From an uncultured Tenacibaculum sp. (GTDB lineage Bacteria; Bacteroidota; Bacteroidia; Flavobacteriales; Flavobacteriaceae), in contig CANMJA010000010.1 in the NCBI GenBank assembly GCA_947498055.1, positions 47,970 to 111,969 on the forward strand: DNA of 64,000 nucleotides, written 5' to 3'. The notes beneath the pieces are model-generated. The model worked only from the letters and a program-made list of their open reading frames with translations, made no database searches and was not told where the DNA came from. A program made the position numbers and the translations under genes. This document shows positions 44,556 through 54,446 of this stretch, one piece after another (the stretch's first letter is position 1; each line of letters begins with the position of its first letter).

Positions 44556-47081
44556 ATGAAAAATTTATTTTTCAATGTGGTTCTTGTTACCACGTTATTG
44601 TTATGTGCAACAAACTTAAAAGCACAAAAAAAAATAAAAATAGGAGATGAATTTGATGTCAATCTTAAAATGAGCAAAAATAAGTATGCTCAATCCAATA
44701 AAACTTCACCTGATGGACAAAAGAATTTGGTTTTTGAAAAGGAATTTTATTCAGAAAACTCTTCTTATGTTAAATTATACTTCAAAAATTTTGATTTATC
44801 TCCAGGGGACTACCTAGAAATTACAGGAAGTAATAATAAGGAATCTATTATTTACGCAGGTAAAGGAAAAATTGTTGATAGTAATATGACTATGATTAGT
44901 GATTTCTGGTCTAAAGTTATACTTGATGATAAAGTAGTTGTTAAATTTTATTCATCAAATAATGCTGATATAAATAAAGGTTTTGAAATAACAAAAGTTG
45001 CTTATGGTTATAGCAAAGATAGGATTGTGAAAAAAATCTTAAATAATTCATCACAAGAAAGAACAATTTGTTCTGCAGATAATAAAGAACGTATAGCTTG
45101 TTATGAAGGAACAACAATGTATGAAAAAGCAGAAGCTGTATGTAGATTAATTATTGGTGGTAGTGGTAGTTGTACAGGATGGTTATTAGGAAGTGAAGGT
45201 CATGTAATGACAAATAATCATTGTATAGGCTCGGCTTCTGACGCTCAGAATACTGATTTTGTTTTTAATTTTAAAAATGCGAACTGTACAGGTTCAGCCA
45301 GTTCTCCTTCTGCTGTTGTTGCTTCTTCTTCTACTTTTATTAAAACAAGTTCTAGTTTAGATTATACACTTGTAAAATTACCAACAAATCCAACCAATAC
45401 GTATGGGTATTTAAGTTTAAGTTCGGTTGTAGCATCCGCTGGAGATAGAATTTATATACCTCAACATCCAGGGGGAAGAAGAAAAGAAATTTCAGTTAAA
45501 ACAGATACAGATCCAACTGTTGATGGATTTTCAAGGGTTTTTGCAAGTTCTTTAAATAATAGGCAGCAAGTAAGATATCAAGCAGATACAGAAAGAGGGA
45601 GTTCAGGATCTCCAGTATTAGATTTTAATTCTAATTTAGTAATTGCAATTCACAATACAGGTGGTTGTCCTAATGGTTCTTTTGGAAGAAGTGATAGTTT
45701 AATAAGTTCAATAGGTAATGATATGCCTGCAAATGGAATTGATAATGGAGGGAGTGGAAATCCAAATCCTACTCCTACAGGATGTTCTTCAACTGTTTCT
45801 TCTTTTCCTTATAGTCAAAGTTTCGAATCTAATGTTGGTTGGATACAGGAAACTGGAGATGATGGAAATTGGGTAAGAGATGCTTCAGGTACTCCATCAT
45901 CAGGAACAGGGCCAAGTACTGGTGCTGATGGAAGTTTTTATTTGTTTTTAGAAGCTTCTTCTAATAGTAGTACTGGCCAAATAGGGGCAAATGCTACTGC
46001 AATTTTACGAAGTCCATGTTTTAATCTTTCTGGTTTATCTTCTGCTAATTTTTCTTTTAGTAATCATATGTTTGGTACAAGTGTAGGTACTTTAAGTTTA
46101 GAGGCTTCTACAGATGGTGCTAATTGGAGCAGTATATGGAATGAATCTGGAAATCAAGGGAACCAATGGAATGATGTTTCTGTAAATTTAAGCGCTTATT
46201 TAGGGCAAAGTGAGGTTAGATTACGATTTGTAGGAACAACAGGCTCTAGTTGGTCAAGTGATATCGCAATAGATAATATTTCATTAAGTTCAGGAAGTGG
46301 TAATCCAGATCCAACACCAGCATGTGAAGCTATAGATTTTAATGATTTTACAATTAGCTCATTTTCAAATCAAGATTCTACTGGTAATTCTTCGGTTAGT
46401 AGTAACGGATCTTCATTAACATTAACAAATAATACGTGGAAAGAAATTTCTTTGAATTATACAGTAACTGCAAATACAGTTATTGAATTTCAATTTAGTA
46501 GTACTTCACAAGGAGAGATTCATGGTATAGGTTTTGAAGATGATGGTACACTAACTTCTTCTAGGTATTTTAAAGTTCATGGAACTCAAAATTACGGCAT
46601 AACTAATTTTGATAATTATACAAGCGGAACTCAAACATATACAATTCCTGTTGGATCTTCTTATACAGGAAGTATGGATAGATTAGTATTTATTAACGAC
46701 AATGATGGAGGTTCTGGTAATACATCTACATTCTCGAATGTAAGAATTTATGAAGGTTCTTGTGAGAATTCTAATGTTGTTGCATTTGAAATGTTTGGTA
46801 CAAGAAGTGATGTTTTAGGAAACGAAGACGAAGATATATTTACATCTATTCAAATTGCCCCTAATCCAGTTAAAAAAGGAAAGTTATTAAGATTAATTGG
46901 ACCTAATAGAAATTTAAAGGAGTCTACTTATTCAATTATTAATATGTTAGGACAAACAATTATGAAAGGTAGTATGAAAGAAAATAATGCTATTAATGTT
47001 AATCAATTCAAATCAGGAGCTTATATTTTAAGTATTGAAAATGAATTTACAAAAACAACAAAGCGTTTCATTATTGAGTAA
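44556..47081 (+). CDS. Secreted trypsin-like serine endopeptidase with T9SS tail (lysyl endopeptidase-like)
   Basis: An 841-residue protein. After the signal peptide (1-24) comes a pro-region (about 25-190). The trypsin-fold domain follows: SCTGWLLGSEGHVMTNNHCIG holds the catalytic His, SSLDYTLVKL the Asp and TERGSSGSPVLDF the Ser. A MAM-like or jelly-roll domain (about 420-585) includes SFPYSQSFES and LRFVGTTGSSW. A second beta domain (about 590-740) and a type IX sorting domain (IQIAPNPVKKGKLLRLIG to TKRFIIE) end the protein. Cleavage specificity, Lys or otherwise, cannot be read with certainty. It acts outside the cell on proteins. Confidence 0.9.
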   Translation: MKNLFFNVVLVTTLLLCATNLKAQKKIKIGDEFDVNLKMSKNKYAQSNKTSPDGQKNLVFEKEFYSENSSYVKLYFKNFDLSPGDYLEITGSNNKESIIYAGKGKIVDSNMTMISDFWSKVILDDKVVVKFYSSNNADINKGFEITKVAYGYSKDRIVKKILNNSSQERTICSADNKERIACYEGTTMYEKAEAVCRLIIGGSGSCTGWLLGSEGHVMTNNHCIGSASDAQNTDFVFNFKNANCTGSASSPSAVVASSSTFIKTSSSLDYTLVKLPTNPTNTYGYLSLSSVVASAGDRIYIPQHPGGRRKEISVKTDTDPTVDGFSRVFASSLNNRQQVRYQADTERGSSGSPVLDFNSNLVIAIHNTGGCPNGSFGRSDSLISSIGNDMPANGIDNGGSGNPNPTPTGCSSTVSSFPYSQSFESNVGWIQETGDDGNWVRDASGTPSSGTGPSTGADGSFYLFLEASSNSSTGQIGANATAILRSPCFNLSGLSSANFSFSNHMFGTSVGTLSLEASTDGANWSSIWNESGNQGNQWNDVSVNLSAYLGQSEVRLRFVGTTGSSWSSDIAIDNISLSSGSGNPDPTPACEAIDFNDFTISSFSNQDSTGNSSVSSNGSSLTLTNNTWKEISLNYTVTANTVIEFQFSSTSQGEIHGIGFEDDGTLTSSRYFKVHGTQNYGITNFDNYTSGTQTYTIPVGSSYTGSMDRLVFINDNDGGSGNTSTFSNVRIYEGSCENSNVVAFEMFGTRSDVLGNEDEDIFTSIQIAPNPVKKGKLLRLIGPNRNLKESTYSIINMLGQTIMKGSMKENNAINVNQFKSGAYILSIENEFTKTTKRFIIE

Positions 47082-47115
47082 ATAAGATCTTATTTACAAA
47101 TAAATTAGTAATAAT

Positions 47116-47147
47116 AAACCTCTTGAAATTTTATATTCAAGAGGTTT
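47116..47147. terminator. Terminator after the secreted peptidase, shared by the converging gene
   Basis: AAACCTCTTGAA (47116-47127) pairs perfectly with TTCAAGAGGTTT (47136-47147), followed by more Ts. It lies between converging genes. Confidence 0.88.
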
Positions 47148-47175
47148 TTTTATAAGATTAATTAGGAGTATGTGG

Positions 47176-48258
47176 TTAATTTTTAATTTCAGGTAATACT
47201 ATTGTTACAGGAGTTGAAGATACATTACAGCCATAATCTGTTGCGCAATTATCTTTTCTAACGTAAGTAAATGTAGTTTTTAAACTATATTTTTTTAAAG
47301 ACCTAGAACCTTCATATGGTCTGTATGATAACTCATTAGAAAAAGAGGAGTCATTTTTAGTTCCATTCTTTTTAATATTCTTTTTAAAACGACGACGACG
47401 CTCATAAGAATAGTTAACAATTAATGTTAAATTTGTGTTTATAGCATAAGGAGCATTATTAACACATGGTACATCTCCACGGTATTTAATTTTTGATTGT
47501 AAAGAGAAATAAATTCCTGCTTTTTGATATACATGTTTGGCATCTGCTAGCCATCTTTTACAGTCAAAACCAGAGCCACATTGTGCTTCTGATAAATAAA
47601 CTTTTTTATCTTTTAGAATATTCGTCGTGTTGTCTAATCCTCCAAAAAAATTACAATCTGATAACTGGGTGTTTTTGTTGACCATTAATGCTGATTCAAG
47701 ACCTTGTTTATTAAGTTTTTGTTGCACCATATTAGTATTTAAAGTGCCATTCGAATTTTCTTCAAGTAAAGATAATACGTCATCCTCAGTAGAAAACCAT
47801 TTTATGTTTGGTTTACTAATATCCATTTCTTTTAGAAATGTTTTATATTCTTTGTTCTTTGAGTCAACAACAGCAACCAATTCTTTGTCTAAATCGATAA
47901 GAAAAGTCCATGATCCAATAGTTACCATTTTATCATTATTTAGAATGTTTAAAATAGGAGAGCTCTCTTTCAAAGAAAAACTCTTATAATTTTTGAGTTT
48001 TTTTGCTAGTTTTTTATGCAAACTAGTAAAAGATGAATAGTTAGAACCTAGTTTATTAGAAAGACTTTCTGTTGTTAGAGCTCCTTGCGCTAATAGGTTT
48101 TCATAAGATTCTATTGAAGAGAACTTTAATTCTCCATTTTCTAGAGTGATTTGTGGGGCTGATTCACTGGAAGTTGATAGTTTATCTTCATTACTACAGC
48201 TTAATAAGATAACGGTTAGAATAGTGCAAAAAATAGCACTTAATTTAAAATTTTTCAT
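47176..48258 (-). CDS. Lipoprotein of unknown function
   Basis: A 360-residue protein with a lipoprotein signal (VILLSCSNE). The N-terminal half is polar and probably helical, with LENGELKFSSIESYENLLA, a phrase common at the start of Bacteroidetes lipoproteins. The C-terminal half holds several Cys (SDCNFFGG, SEAQCGSGFDCKRW, DVPCVNN, DNCATDYGCNV) that could form disulphides outside the cell, and an RRRRFKKNIKKNG stretch. I know no named domain. It stands alone. Confidence 0.7.
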   Translation of the reverse strand: MKNFKLSAIFCTILTVILLSCSNEDKLSTSSESAPQITLENGELKFSSIESYENLLAQGALTTESLSNKLGSNYSSFTSLHKKLAKKLKNYKSFSLKESSPILNILNNDKMVTIGSWTFLIDLDKELVAVVDSKNKEYKTFLKEMDISKPNIKWFSTEDDVLSLLEENSNGTLNTNMVQQKLNKQGLESALMVNKNTQLSDCNFFGGLDNTTNILKDKKVYLSEAQCGSGFDCKRWLADAKHVYQKAGIYFSLQSKIKYRGDVPCVNNAPYAINTNLTLIVNYSYERRRRFKKNIKKNGTKNDSSFSNELSYRPYEGSRSLKKYSLKTTFTYVRKDNCATDYGCNVSSTPVTIVLPEIKN

Positions 48259-48411
48259 TAGAGTTTTAATTTATAGGTTGTTAATTAAATCAAAGATGGA
48301 AAATTTAAATATTTTAATTTTCACCCTAAATGGGTGATTTTTATATTGAATTATTTTTATGGATATAAAGAATAAAATTTCAATAGAAGATTTATCGTTT
48401 ATAACGATATG

Positions 48412-48451
48412 AAAAAACGGGTTAAACTTTAATTAGTTTAACCCGTTTTTT
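48412..48451. terminator. Terminator of the SUF operon
   Basis: A perfect 17-bp stem (48412-48428 with 48435-48451) around TTAATT, with an A-run and a T-run at its base, lies 23 bases past the sufD stop. It can work on both strands. Confidence 0.9.
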
Positions 48452-48473
48452 ATTTTATTAATTGATTTGATTT

Positions 48474-49787
48474 TTATAAATCAAATCCAATATCAACGCC
48501 TAACTTGTCAGCGATTATGTTGGTAATTCTCTTTTTTACTTCTGGTATTTTTACACTTTCTAAAACAGTATTAGCAAAAGCATACATTAATAAAGCATTA
48601 GCTTCTTTCTTAGGAATACCTCGTTGTTGCATGTAAAATAATGCTTGATCGTCTAATTGACCAATAGTACAACCATGAGAACATTTTACGTCATCAGCAA
48701 AAATTTCTAACTGAGGTTTAGCATTAATAGTAGCTTTATCACTAATTAGAACATTGTTGTTTTGTTGGTAAGCATTTGTTTTTTGAGCTTCTTTCTCAAC
48801 AATTACTTTACCGTTAAAAACACCAGTAGAACGATCACTGTAAATTCCTTTATAATCTTGATGACTTTCACAGTTTGGTTCAATATGATGTACTAATGTA
48901 TGATGATCTACATGCTGTTTCCCTTCAATAATAGTAATACCCTTCAAAATAGAATCAATATGCTCTCCTTTTTGATAAAAATTCAAGTTATTTCTTGTAA
49001 TATTTCCACCAAAAGAAAAAGTATGTACAGAACAAATTCCTTCTTTTTGTTGTTCTACAAAAGTATTATCAACTAAAGAAGCATTTATATTATCATTTTG
49101 AATTTTGTAATAATCTACATTTGCATGGGTATCAACAAAAATTTCAGTAACAGAATTTGTCAAAGCAGCATTGTCTGTAAGACTTTGATGACGTTCTATA
49201 ATTTGTACATGCGAATTACGTTCAGCAACTATTAAATTACGTGGTTGTAACATCGTAGCGTTTTCAGCACCTGTAGTAAAATTAATTATCTGTATAGGTT
49301 TTTCTACTTCTACATTTTTAGGAATATATATATAAGCCCCTTCATTAGCAAAAGCAGTATTTAAAGAGGTTAAATTATCTTGCTTTGCAATTTTATTAAA
49401 ATAATTTTCAATAACTGCCTTGTATTTTGGCTTGGTTAAAGCAGAAGATAGTAAGCAAATATCCATGTTATCATGCGTAGTTTCAGATAAGAAAGAACTG
49501 TATTTCCCATCAATAAAAACTATTTTATAAGTATCTATATCATGTATAAAATACTTTTTTACATCAGCAAGCTCAATGGCTGTTTCTGCTTTAGGAAAAA
49601 TACTATAATCTTCTTTTAAAACAGCGTTTAAAGAAGTGTATTTCCATGCCTCTAACTTTTTTGTTGGAAAGCCTAAGTCTTCAAAATTTTGTAGTGCTTT
49701 AGATCTTATTTCATGAATATCAGAATTGATATCTACTCCATTCTCAAAAGCTACATATGATGATATTAATTTATCTTTTAATTCCAT
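48474..49787 (-). CDS. sufD: Fe-S cluster assembly protein SufD
   Basis: A 437-residue scaffold protein of the SufBCD complex. It has the C-terminal beta-helix with HVDHHTLVHHIEPNCESHQDYKGI (about 285-310), SDRSTGVFNGKV, FADDVKCSHGCTIGQLD (about 370) and the end helix MQQRGIPKKEANALLMYAF. It partners SufB and SufC in the cytoplasm to build iron-sulphur clusters for proteins such as the ferredoxin and SPASM protein in this window. It is last in the operon and followed by a strong terminator. The SufS and SufE genes that often follow in flavobacteria are not here. Confidence 0.96.
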   Translation of the reverse strand: MELKDKLISSYVAFENGVDINSDIHEIRSKALQNFEDLGFPTKKLEAWKYTSLNAVLKEDYSIFPKAETAIELADVKKYFIHDIDTYKIVFIDGKYSSFLSETTHDNMDICLLSSALTKPKYKAVIENYFNKIAKQDNLTSLNTAFANEGAYIYIPKNVEVEKPIQIINFTTGAENATMLQPRNLIVAERNSHVQIIERHQSLTDNAALTNSVTEIFVDTHANVDYYKIQNDNINASLVDNTFVEQQKEGICSVHTFSFGGNITRNNLNFYQKGEHIDSILKGITIIEGKQHVDHHTLVHHIEPNCESHQDYKGIYSDRSTGVFNGKVIVEKEAQKTNAYQQNNNVLISDKATINAKPQLEIFADDVKCSHGCTIGQLDDQALFYMQQRGIPKKEANALLMYAFANTVLESVKIPEVKKRITNIIADKLGVDIGFDL

Positions 49788-49864
49788 TTTTTCTTAGTTT
49801 AAAGCCAAAAGGAAAAAGTCGAATTCTTACTAACTTTTTTCTTTAGACTTTTCTCTTTAGACTT

Positions 49865-50617
49865 TTAACCGTTTACTTCTTCTTTAATCCAATCATATCC
49901 TTTTGCCTCTAATTCTAAAGCTAAAGAAGCATCTCCTGTTTTTACAATTTTACCATCATGTAAAACATGCACGAAATCTGGAGTGATATAGTTTAATAAA
50001 CGTTGATAATGTGTAATAACAATGACTGCGTTGTCTTTAGATTTTAACTTGTTAACTCCATTAGATACAATACGAAGCGCATCAATATCTAAACCAGAAT
50101 CGGTTTCATCTAAAATAGCAAGTTTAGGTTCTAACATTGCCATTTGAAAAATTTCATTACGTTTTTTCTCTCCACCAGAAAAACCTTCGTTTAAAGAACG
50201 AGATAAAAATTTACGATCAATTTCTAATAATTCAGATTTTTCACGAATCTTCTGTAGCATTTCTTTAGCAGGCATGTCTTCTAAGCCTTGTGCTTTACGA
50301 GATTCATTAATGGAAGTTTTTACAAAGTTAGTTACCGTAACTCCAGGTATTTCTACAGGGTATTGAAACGATAAAAATACACCAGCATGTGCTCTTTCTT
50401 CTGGAGCTAATTCACTAATATCTTCTCCATTCAATTCCATAGAACCAGCAGTCATTTCATATTCTTCTTTACCAGCAATTACAGAAGCTAAGGTACTTTT
50501 TCCAGCTCCATTAGGTCCCATTATTGCGTGTATTTCTCCTGCTTTAACCTCTAAATTCAATCCTTTTAAAATGGATTTATCTTCTATCTGTGCGTGTAAA
50601 TTCTCTATTTTTAACAT
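49865..50617 (-). CDS. sufC: Fe-S cluster assembly ATPase SufC
   Basis: A 250-residue ABC-type ATPase without membrane domain. It has Walker A in MGPNGAGKSTLASVIAG, the SufC signature GFSGGEKKRNEIFQMA, Walker B in LAILDETDSGLD and the H-loop VITHYQRLL. It drives conformational change of SufB-SufD. It lies 62 bp downstream of sufB and 77 bp upstream of sufD on the minus strand. Length and order are standard. Confidence 0.97.
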   Translation of the reverse strand: MLKIENLHAQIEDKSILKGLNLEVKAGEIHAIMGPNGAGKSTLASVIAGKEEYEMTAGSMELNGEDISELAPEERAHAGVFLSFQYPVEIPGVTVTNFVKTSINESRKAQGLEDMPAKEMLQKIREKSELLEIDRKFLSRSLNEGFSGGEKKRNEIFQMAMLEPKLAILDETDSGLDIDALRIVSNGVNKLKSKDNAVIVITHYQRLLNYITPDFVHVLHDGKIVKTGDASLALELEAKGYDWIKEEVNG

Positions 50618-50679
50618 TTTCTGCTTTTAGCTATATGTTTCGTATATTATATTTTGTAATTATTTTTTTAACTTAGAAA

Positions 50680-52128
50680 TTATCCAACACTTCCTTCTAA
50701 AGAAATTTCTAATAGTTTTTGTGCTTCCACAGCAAACTCCATTGGTAATTTATTTAATACTTCTTTACTAAAACCATTTACAATTAAAGCAATGGCTTTT
50801 TCAGTATCTATACCTCTTTGGTTACAATAAAATAATTGATCTTCACCAATTTTACTGGTAGTTGCTTCATGCTCTATTTGAGCAGATTTATTTTTAGTTT
50901 CTATGTAAGGAAACGTGTGTGCTCCACATTCATTTCCCATTAGTAAACTGTCACATTGAGAGAAGTTACGTGCATTTTCGGCTCTAGAGCCAATTTGAAC
51001 TAAACCTCTATAGCTATTCTGCGATTTACCAGCTGAAATACCTTTAGAAATAATAGTCGACTTCGTATTCTTTCCTAAATGAATCATTTTAGTTCCAGTA
51101 TCTGCTTGCTGAAAATTATTAGTTACAGCAATGGAATAAAATTCACCTACAGAATTATTTCCTTTTAAGATACAACTAGGATATTTCCATGTTACTGCAG
51201 ATCCTGTTTCAACTTGTGTCCATGAAATTTTAGCATTTGTTTCACACAAACCTCTTTTTGTAACAAAATTGAAAACACCACCTTTTCCTTCAGCATCTCC
51301 AGGGAACCAGTTTTGTACTGTTGAATACTTTATCTCCGCATCGTCTAAAGCAATTAATTCAACTACAGCGGCGTGTAATTGATTTTCATCACGTTGAGGA
51401 GCAGTACATCCTTCTAAATAAGAAACATAACTTCCTTTGTCTGCAACAACTAATGTTCTTTCAAATTGTCCTGTACCACTTTCATTAATTCTAAAATAAG
51501 TAGAAAGTTCCATTGGGCAACGAACTCCTTTAGGTATATAACAGAAAGAACCATCTGAAAATACCGCAGAATTTAGTGCAGCATAAAAATTATCAGTTGT
51601 TGGTACAACAGAACCTATATATTTTCTTACTAGTTCAGGATGTTCTTGAATAGCTTCTGATATTGGCATAAAAATAATGCCTTTTTCAGCTAACGTTTCT
51701 TTAAATGTAGTGGCAACAGAAACAGAATCCATTACAATATCAATAGCTACATTCGCCAATCGTTTTTGTTCTAATAGAGAAATCCCTAATTTTTCGAAAG
51801 TAGCTAACATTTCTGGGTCTACTTCATCTAAACTATTTAATTTAGGTTTTTTCTTAGGCGCTGAATAATAAGATATATCTTGAAAATTTGGTTTTTTATA
51901 ATGTACATTGGCCCATTCAGGCTCTTCCATTTTTTCCCAAACTCTAAACGCTTCTAATCTCCATTCTGTCATCCATTCAGGCTCATTTTTCTTTTTAGAA
52001 ATAGCACGAACAATATCTTCATTTACTCCATTAGGAAACTTATCACTTTCTATATCTGTATAAAAACCATATTCATATTCTTTGGTTTTTAATTCTTCTC
52101 TTAAATCGTCTTCTGTATACTTACTCAT
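50680..52128 (-). CDS. sufB: Fe-S cluster assembly protein SufB
   Basis: A 482-residue SufB of normal length. Conserved parts are [20 protein letters not shown] (about 205), [20 protein letters not shown] (about 245), the beta-helix, [10 protein letters not shown] (about 370) and [20 protein letters not shown] with the cluster-site Cys (about 398). It is the scaffold on which the nascent [Fe-S] cluster forms. It begins 21 bp after sufA and leads the SufBCD genes. Confidence 0.97.
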   Translation of the reverse strand: MSKYTEDDLREELKTKEYEYGFYTDIESDKFPNGVNEDIVRAISKKKNEPEWMTEWRLEAFRVWEKMEEPEWANVHYKKPNFQDISYYSAPKKKPKLNSLDEVDPEMLATFEKLGISLLEQKRLANVAIDIVMDSVSVATTFKETLAEKGIIFMPISEAIQEHPELVRKYIGSVVPTTDNFYAALNSAVFSDGSFCYIPKGVRCPMELSTYFRINESGTGQFERTLVVADKGSYVSYLEGCTAPQRDENQLHAAVVELIALDDAEIKYSTVQNWFPGDAEGKGGVFNFVTKRGLCETNAKISWTQVETGSAVTWKYPSCILKGNNSVGEFYSIAVTNNFQQADTGTKMIHLGKNTKSTIISKGISAGKSQNSYRGLVQIGSRAENARNFSQCDSLLMGNECGAHTFPYIETKNKSAQIEHEATTSKIGEDQLFYCNQRGIDTEKAIALIVNGFSKEVLNKLPMEFAVEAQKLLEISLEGSVG

Positions 52129-52149
52129 TGTTCAGTTATTATAGGTACT

Positions 52150-52479
52150 TTATAGAGAAAAACTTTCTCCACAACCACAAGTACGGTTAGCATTAGGATT
52201 ATTAAATACAAATCCTTTTCCATTTAAACCTCCAGAATATTCTAAGGTAGTTCCTACAAGGTATAGGAAGCTTTTTTTATCTACTACAATTCGTACATTA
52301 TTTTCTTCAAAAACTTTGTCGTTTTCTTGTGTTCCTTTATCAAAAGTTAAATCGTATGATAATCCTGAACAACCTCCGCTTTTTACACCAACTCTAACAT
52401 AATCTGTTGTTGCATCATAACCATCATCTGTCATTAATTCTATGACTTTCTTTTTTGCTGTGTCTGAAACTTTTATCAT
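52150..52479 (-). CDS. sufA: Iron-sulphur cluster carrier SufA/IscA (HesB family)
   Basis: A 109-residue A-type carrier. The three Cys ligands are visible in KSGGCSGLSYDL (about 37) and at the end in NRTCGCGESFSL. It receives clusters from SufBCD and delivers them to target proteins. It is first in the operon. A TATCTTTG box (minus strand, 52517-52510) precedes it by about 30 bases. Confidence 0.95.
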   Translation of the reverse strand: MIKVSDTAKKKVIELMTDDGYDATTDYVRVGVKSGGCSGLSYDLTFDKGTQENDKVFEENNVRIVVDKKSFLYLVGTTLEYSGGLNGKGFVFNNPNANRTCGCGESFSL

Positions 52480-52509
52480 AATTTAAATAGATTAAATCTA
52501 AATGAGTTG

Positions 52510-52517
52510 CAAAGATA
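52510..52517 (-). promoter_or_regulatory. Candidate -7 box of the SUF operon
   Basis: Minus-strand TATCTTTG is an exact TAnnTTTG and lies 30 bases before the sufA start. The upstream TTG is not evident. Confidence 0.5.
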
Positions 52518-52597
52518 ATCACAAAATATGATTTTTATCATTTTTTAAAATGAATATCCTTTATAAACCTATAAGAATTACCTATAAGTGTAGTTTT

Positions 52598-53701
52598 TTA
52601 TGGATTAAATGATGAATTATTAATAAAATCGTAGTCAGAAAGAGATAATAAAAAAGCTTTTAAATCTTTTTTATCTTTATTGGTGAGTTGTGTACCTCCT
52701 TTATCTATTTTTTTCATTAAAGGATCTATGGTTGTTGAAAATTGTAACCCTTCTGAATAATGATCGATAACTTCTTCTAGAGTTGAAAAGCGTCCGTCAT
52801 GCATGTAAGGAGCTGTGAACTCTAAATTTCTAAGAGAAGGAGTCCTAAACTTTCCATTATCATTGGGGTCTCCAGTAACAGCGCCTAAACCTATGTCTGA
52901 AAAATTAGTATCTAAACCATTATTATGAAATTTGTTGTCTGTCCAAAGTGGGTTTTTTTCACTACCATGACAATGAAAACAATCTCCTCTAGCTTCGTCT
53001 ATAAAAACAGCAAAACCATTTTCTTCTTCAGGAGATAATTCTATTTCTCCTCGTAAAAATTTATCGAATTTAGAATTTCCAGAAATTAATGTTCTTTCAA
53101 ATTGCGCAATTGCTTTTACGACTAAATTAGAGTCTATAGGTGTATCACCGAATGCTTGCTTAAATAACGTGGGATATTCCGTATGATTTTGAAGTTTATT
53201 GGCAACTTCTTTCCAGTTACTATTCATTTCTAAATGATTAGTAACAGGTTCAAAAGCTTGTTCTTCTAATCCGAATTCTTTGCCATCCCAAGCAAAACGT
53301 TCATCAAAATTCCAAGCTAAATTAAAAAGAGGCATAGAGTTTCTAGTACCTAAATTATCATTAATTCCTTTACTAAATTGCAAATTGTCTGTAAATGCTT
53401 TTTTAGGGTTGTGGCAAGTTGCACAAGAAACGGTATTGTTTTTGGATAGTATTTTATCAAAAAAAAGTTTTTTACCTAAAGCAATACCTTCTTTAGTTAA
53501 AGGGTTGTTTTCGGGAATTACAGGGGCAATTATTTTATCTCTAAATAATTGAGGCGATTCTAAACTAACAAAAACAGGCGTATAACCTTCATCTTCTTGT
53601 TCGTTTTTTTCTGAAGAACAAGAAAGTAGTAGTAAAAAGAAAAGTAGATAAGATAGTTTACATATCTGTTTGTAAACTGAAAACTGATTGTCCATTTTCA
53701 T
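52598..53701 (-). CDS. MbnH/MauG-like di-haem cytochrome c peroxidase lipoprotein
   Basis: A 367-residue exported protein with the lipobox LLLLSCSSE. Two CxxCH haem sites are seen: VSCATCHNPKKAF (about 95) and GDCFHCHGSEKN (about 240), with GNSKFDKFLRGE and FRTPSLRNLEFTAPYMHDGRF as in bacterial di-haem peroxidases. The start overlaps the end of the MbnP-like gene by 44 bp. In the MbnP/MbnH pair the di-haem enzyme oxidises a Trp in MbnP to kynurenine, creating a copper site. The gene pairing here suggests the same, but an ordinary peroxide-reducing role is possible. Confidence 0.85.
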   Translation of the reverse strand: MKMDNQFSVYKQICKLSYLLFFLLLLSCSSEKNEQEDEGYTPVFVSLESPQLFRDKIIAPVIPENNPLTKEGIALGKKLFFDKILSKNNTVSCATCHNPKKAFTDNLQFSKGINDNLGTRNSMPLFNLAWNFDERFAWDGKEFGLEEQAFEPVTNHLEMNSNWKEVANKLQNHTEYPTLFKQAFGDTPIDSNLVVKAIAQFERTLISGNSKFDKFLRGEIELSPEEENGFAVFIDEARGDCFHCHGSEKNPLWTDNKFHNNGLDTNFSDIGLGAVTGDPNDNGKFRTPSLRNLEFTAPYMHDGRFSTLEEVIDHYSEGLQFSTTIDPLMKKIDKGGTQLTNKDKKDLKAFLLSLSDYDFINNSSFNP

Positions 53702-54446
53702 TCATTAATATTTGCGCATCATAATCTGGCATTAATACAGTATTCAATTTGTTTAAATCCCATGTGTGTGGATTTTCAAACCATTCTGCAATATTCGAAT
53801 TCACATTAATGATAACCTCTCCACCTTCGTTTACTAAAATGTCTGAAAAAGTAACGCCAAAAGAAGTGTCTCTAGGTTCTCTTGGAGTTGGTTGTGCTGG
53901 GTTTTTTATGTCTTCAGCTTTAACAGCATGGTAGTTAAATGGAGCAGGAGTAGTTGTGCTACTACTTGTATATTTGCCATCAAATTGCATATAATGATAG
54001 CCTCCATTTAATGGACTATCACTGGGAACATTGAAGTTAACTGAATTTAAATCGTTATAATCTTTTTCATTATCTTCTCCACTAAATCCAAAATTGAACT
54101 GTAAACTATAAGTGCCTTCTAATATTAATTGTTCTGTAGAAAAAGATAAGTTCTTTTCTTCTCCTACATTAATTAATAGGTAATCACTTAGTTTCGTTTC
54201 TATATTATTTGCATCTACTAATCGAATATTAGACAAAAGATAACGGTACTTTTCAATACTTACTTTTTCGCCATTTTTATTGGTAAATTTTACATCATTA
54301 AAATCGTCTTTTGTCACTTTTTCATCTTCCCAAGAGTGGTTAAAATTAATAGTAATTTTTGTGTTTTGTAATTTAACATCGTTATCACTAGAACACCCTA
54401 GAATAAAAAATGAACTAACTAAAAAGTAAAAGATTATTTTTTTCAT
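53658..54446 (-). CDS. MbnP-like copper-binding lipoprotein
   Basis: A 262-residue protein with the lipobox FFILGCSSD. The MbnP-type features are the N-terminal strand KITINFNHSW, KYRYLLSNIRLVD (about 63), the Tyr/Met-rich GGYHYMQFDGKY (about 146) and a C-terminal PHTWDLNKL. In studied MbnP a Trp becomes kynurenine and helps bind copper; the Trp in EWFENPHTW are candidates here. It overlaps the upstream propeller lipoprotein by one base and the di-haem gene by 44 bp. No methanobactin precursor was seen nearby. Confidence 0.82.
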   Translation of the reverse strand: MKKIIFYFLVSSFFILGCSSDNDVKLQNTKITINFNHSWEDEKVTKDDFNDVKFTNKNGEKVSIEKYRYLLSNIRLVDANNIETKLSDYLLINVGEEKNLSFSTEQLILEGTYSLQFNFGFSGEDNEKDYNDLNSVNFNVPSDSPLNGGYHYMQFDGKYTSSSTTTPAPFNYHAVKAEDIKNPAQPTPREPRDTSFGVTFSDILVNEGGEVIINVNSNIAEWFENPHTWDLNKLNTVLMPDYDAQILMNENGQSVFSLQTDM

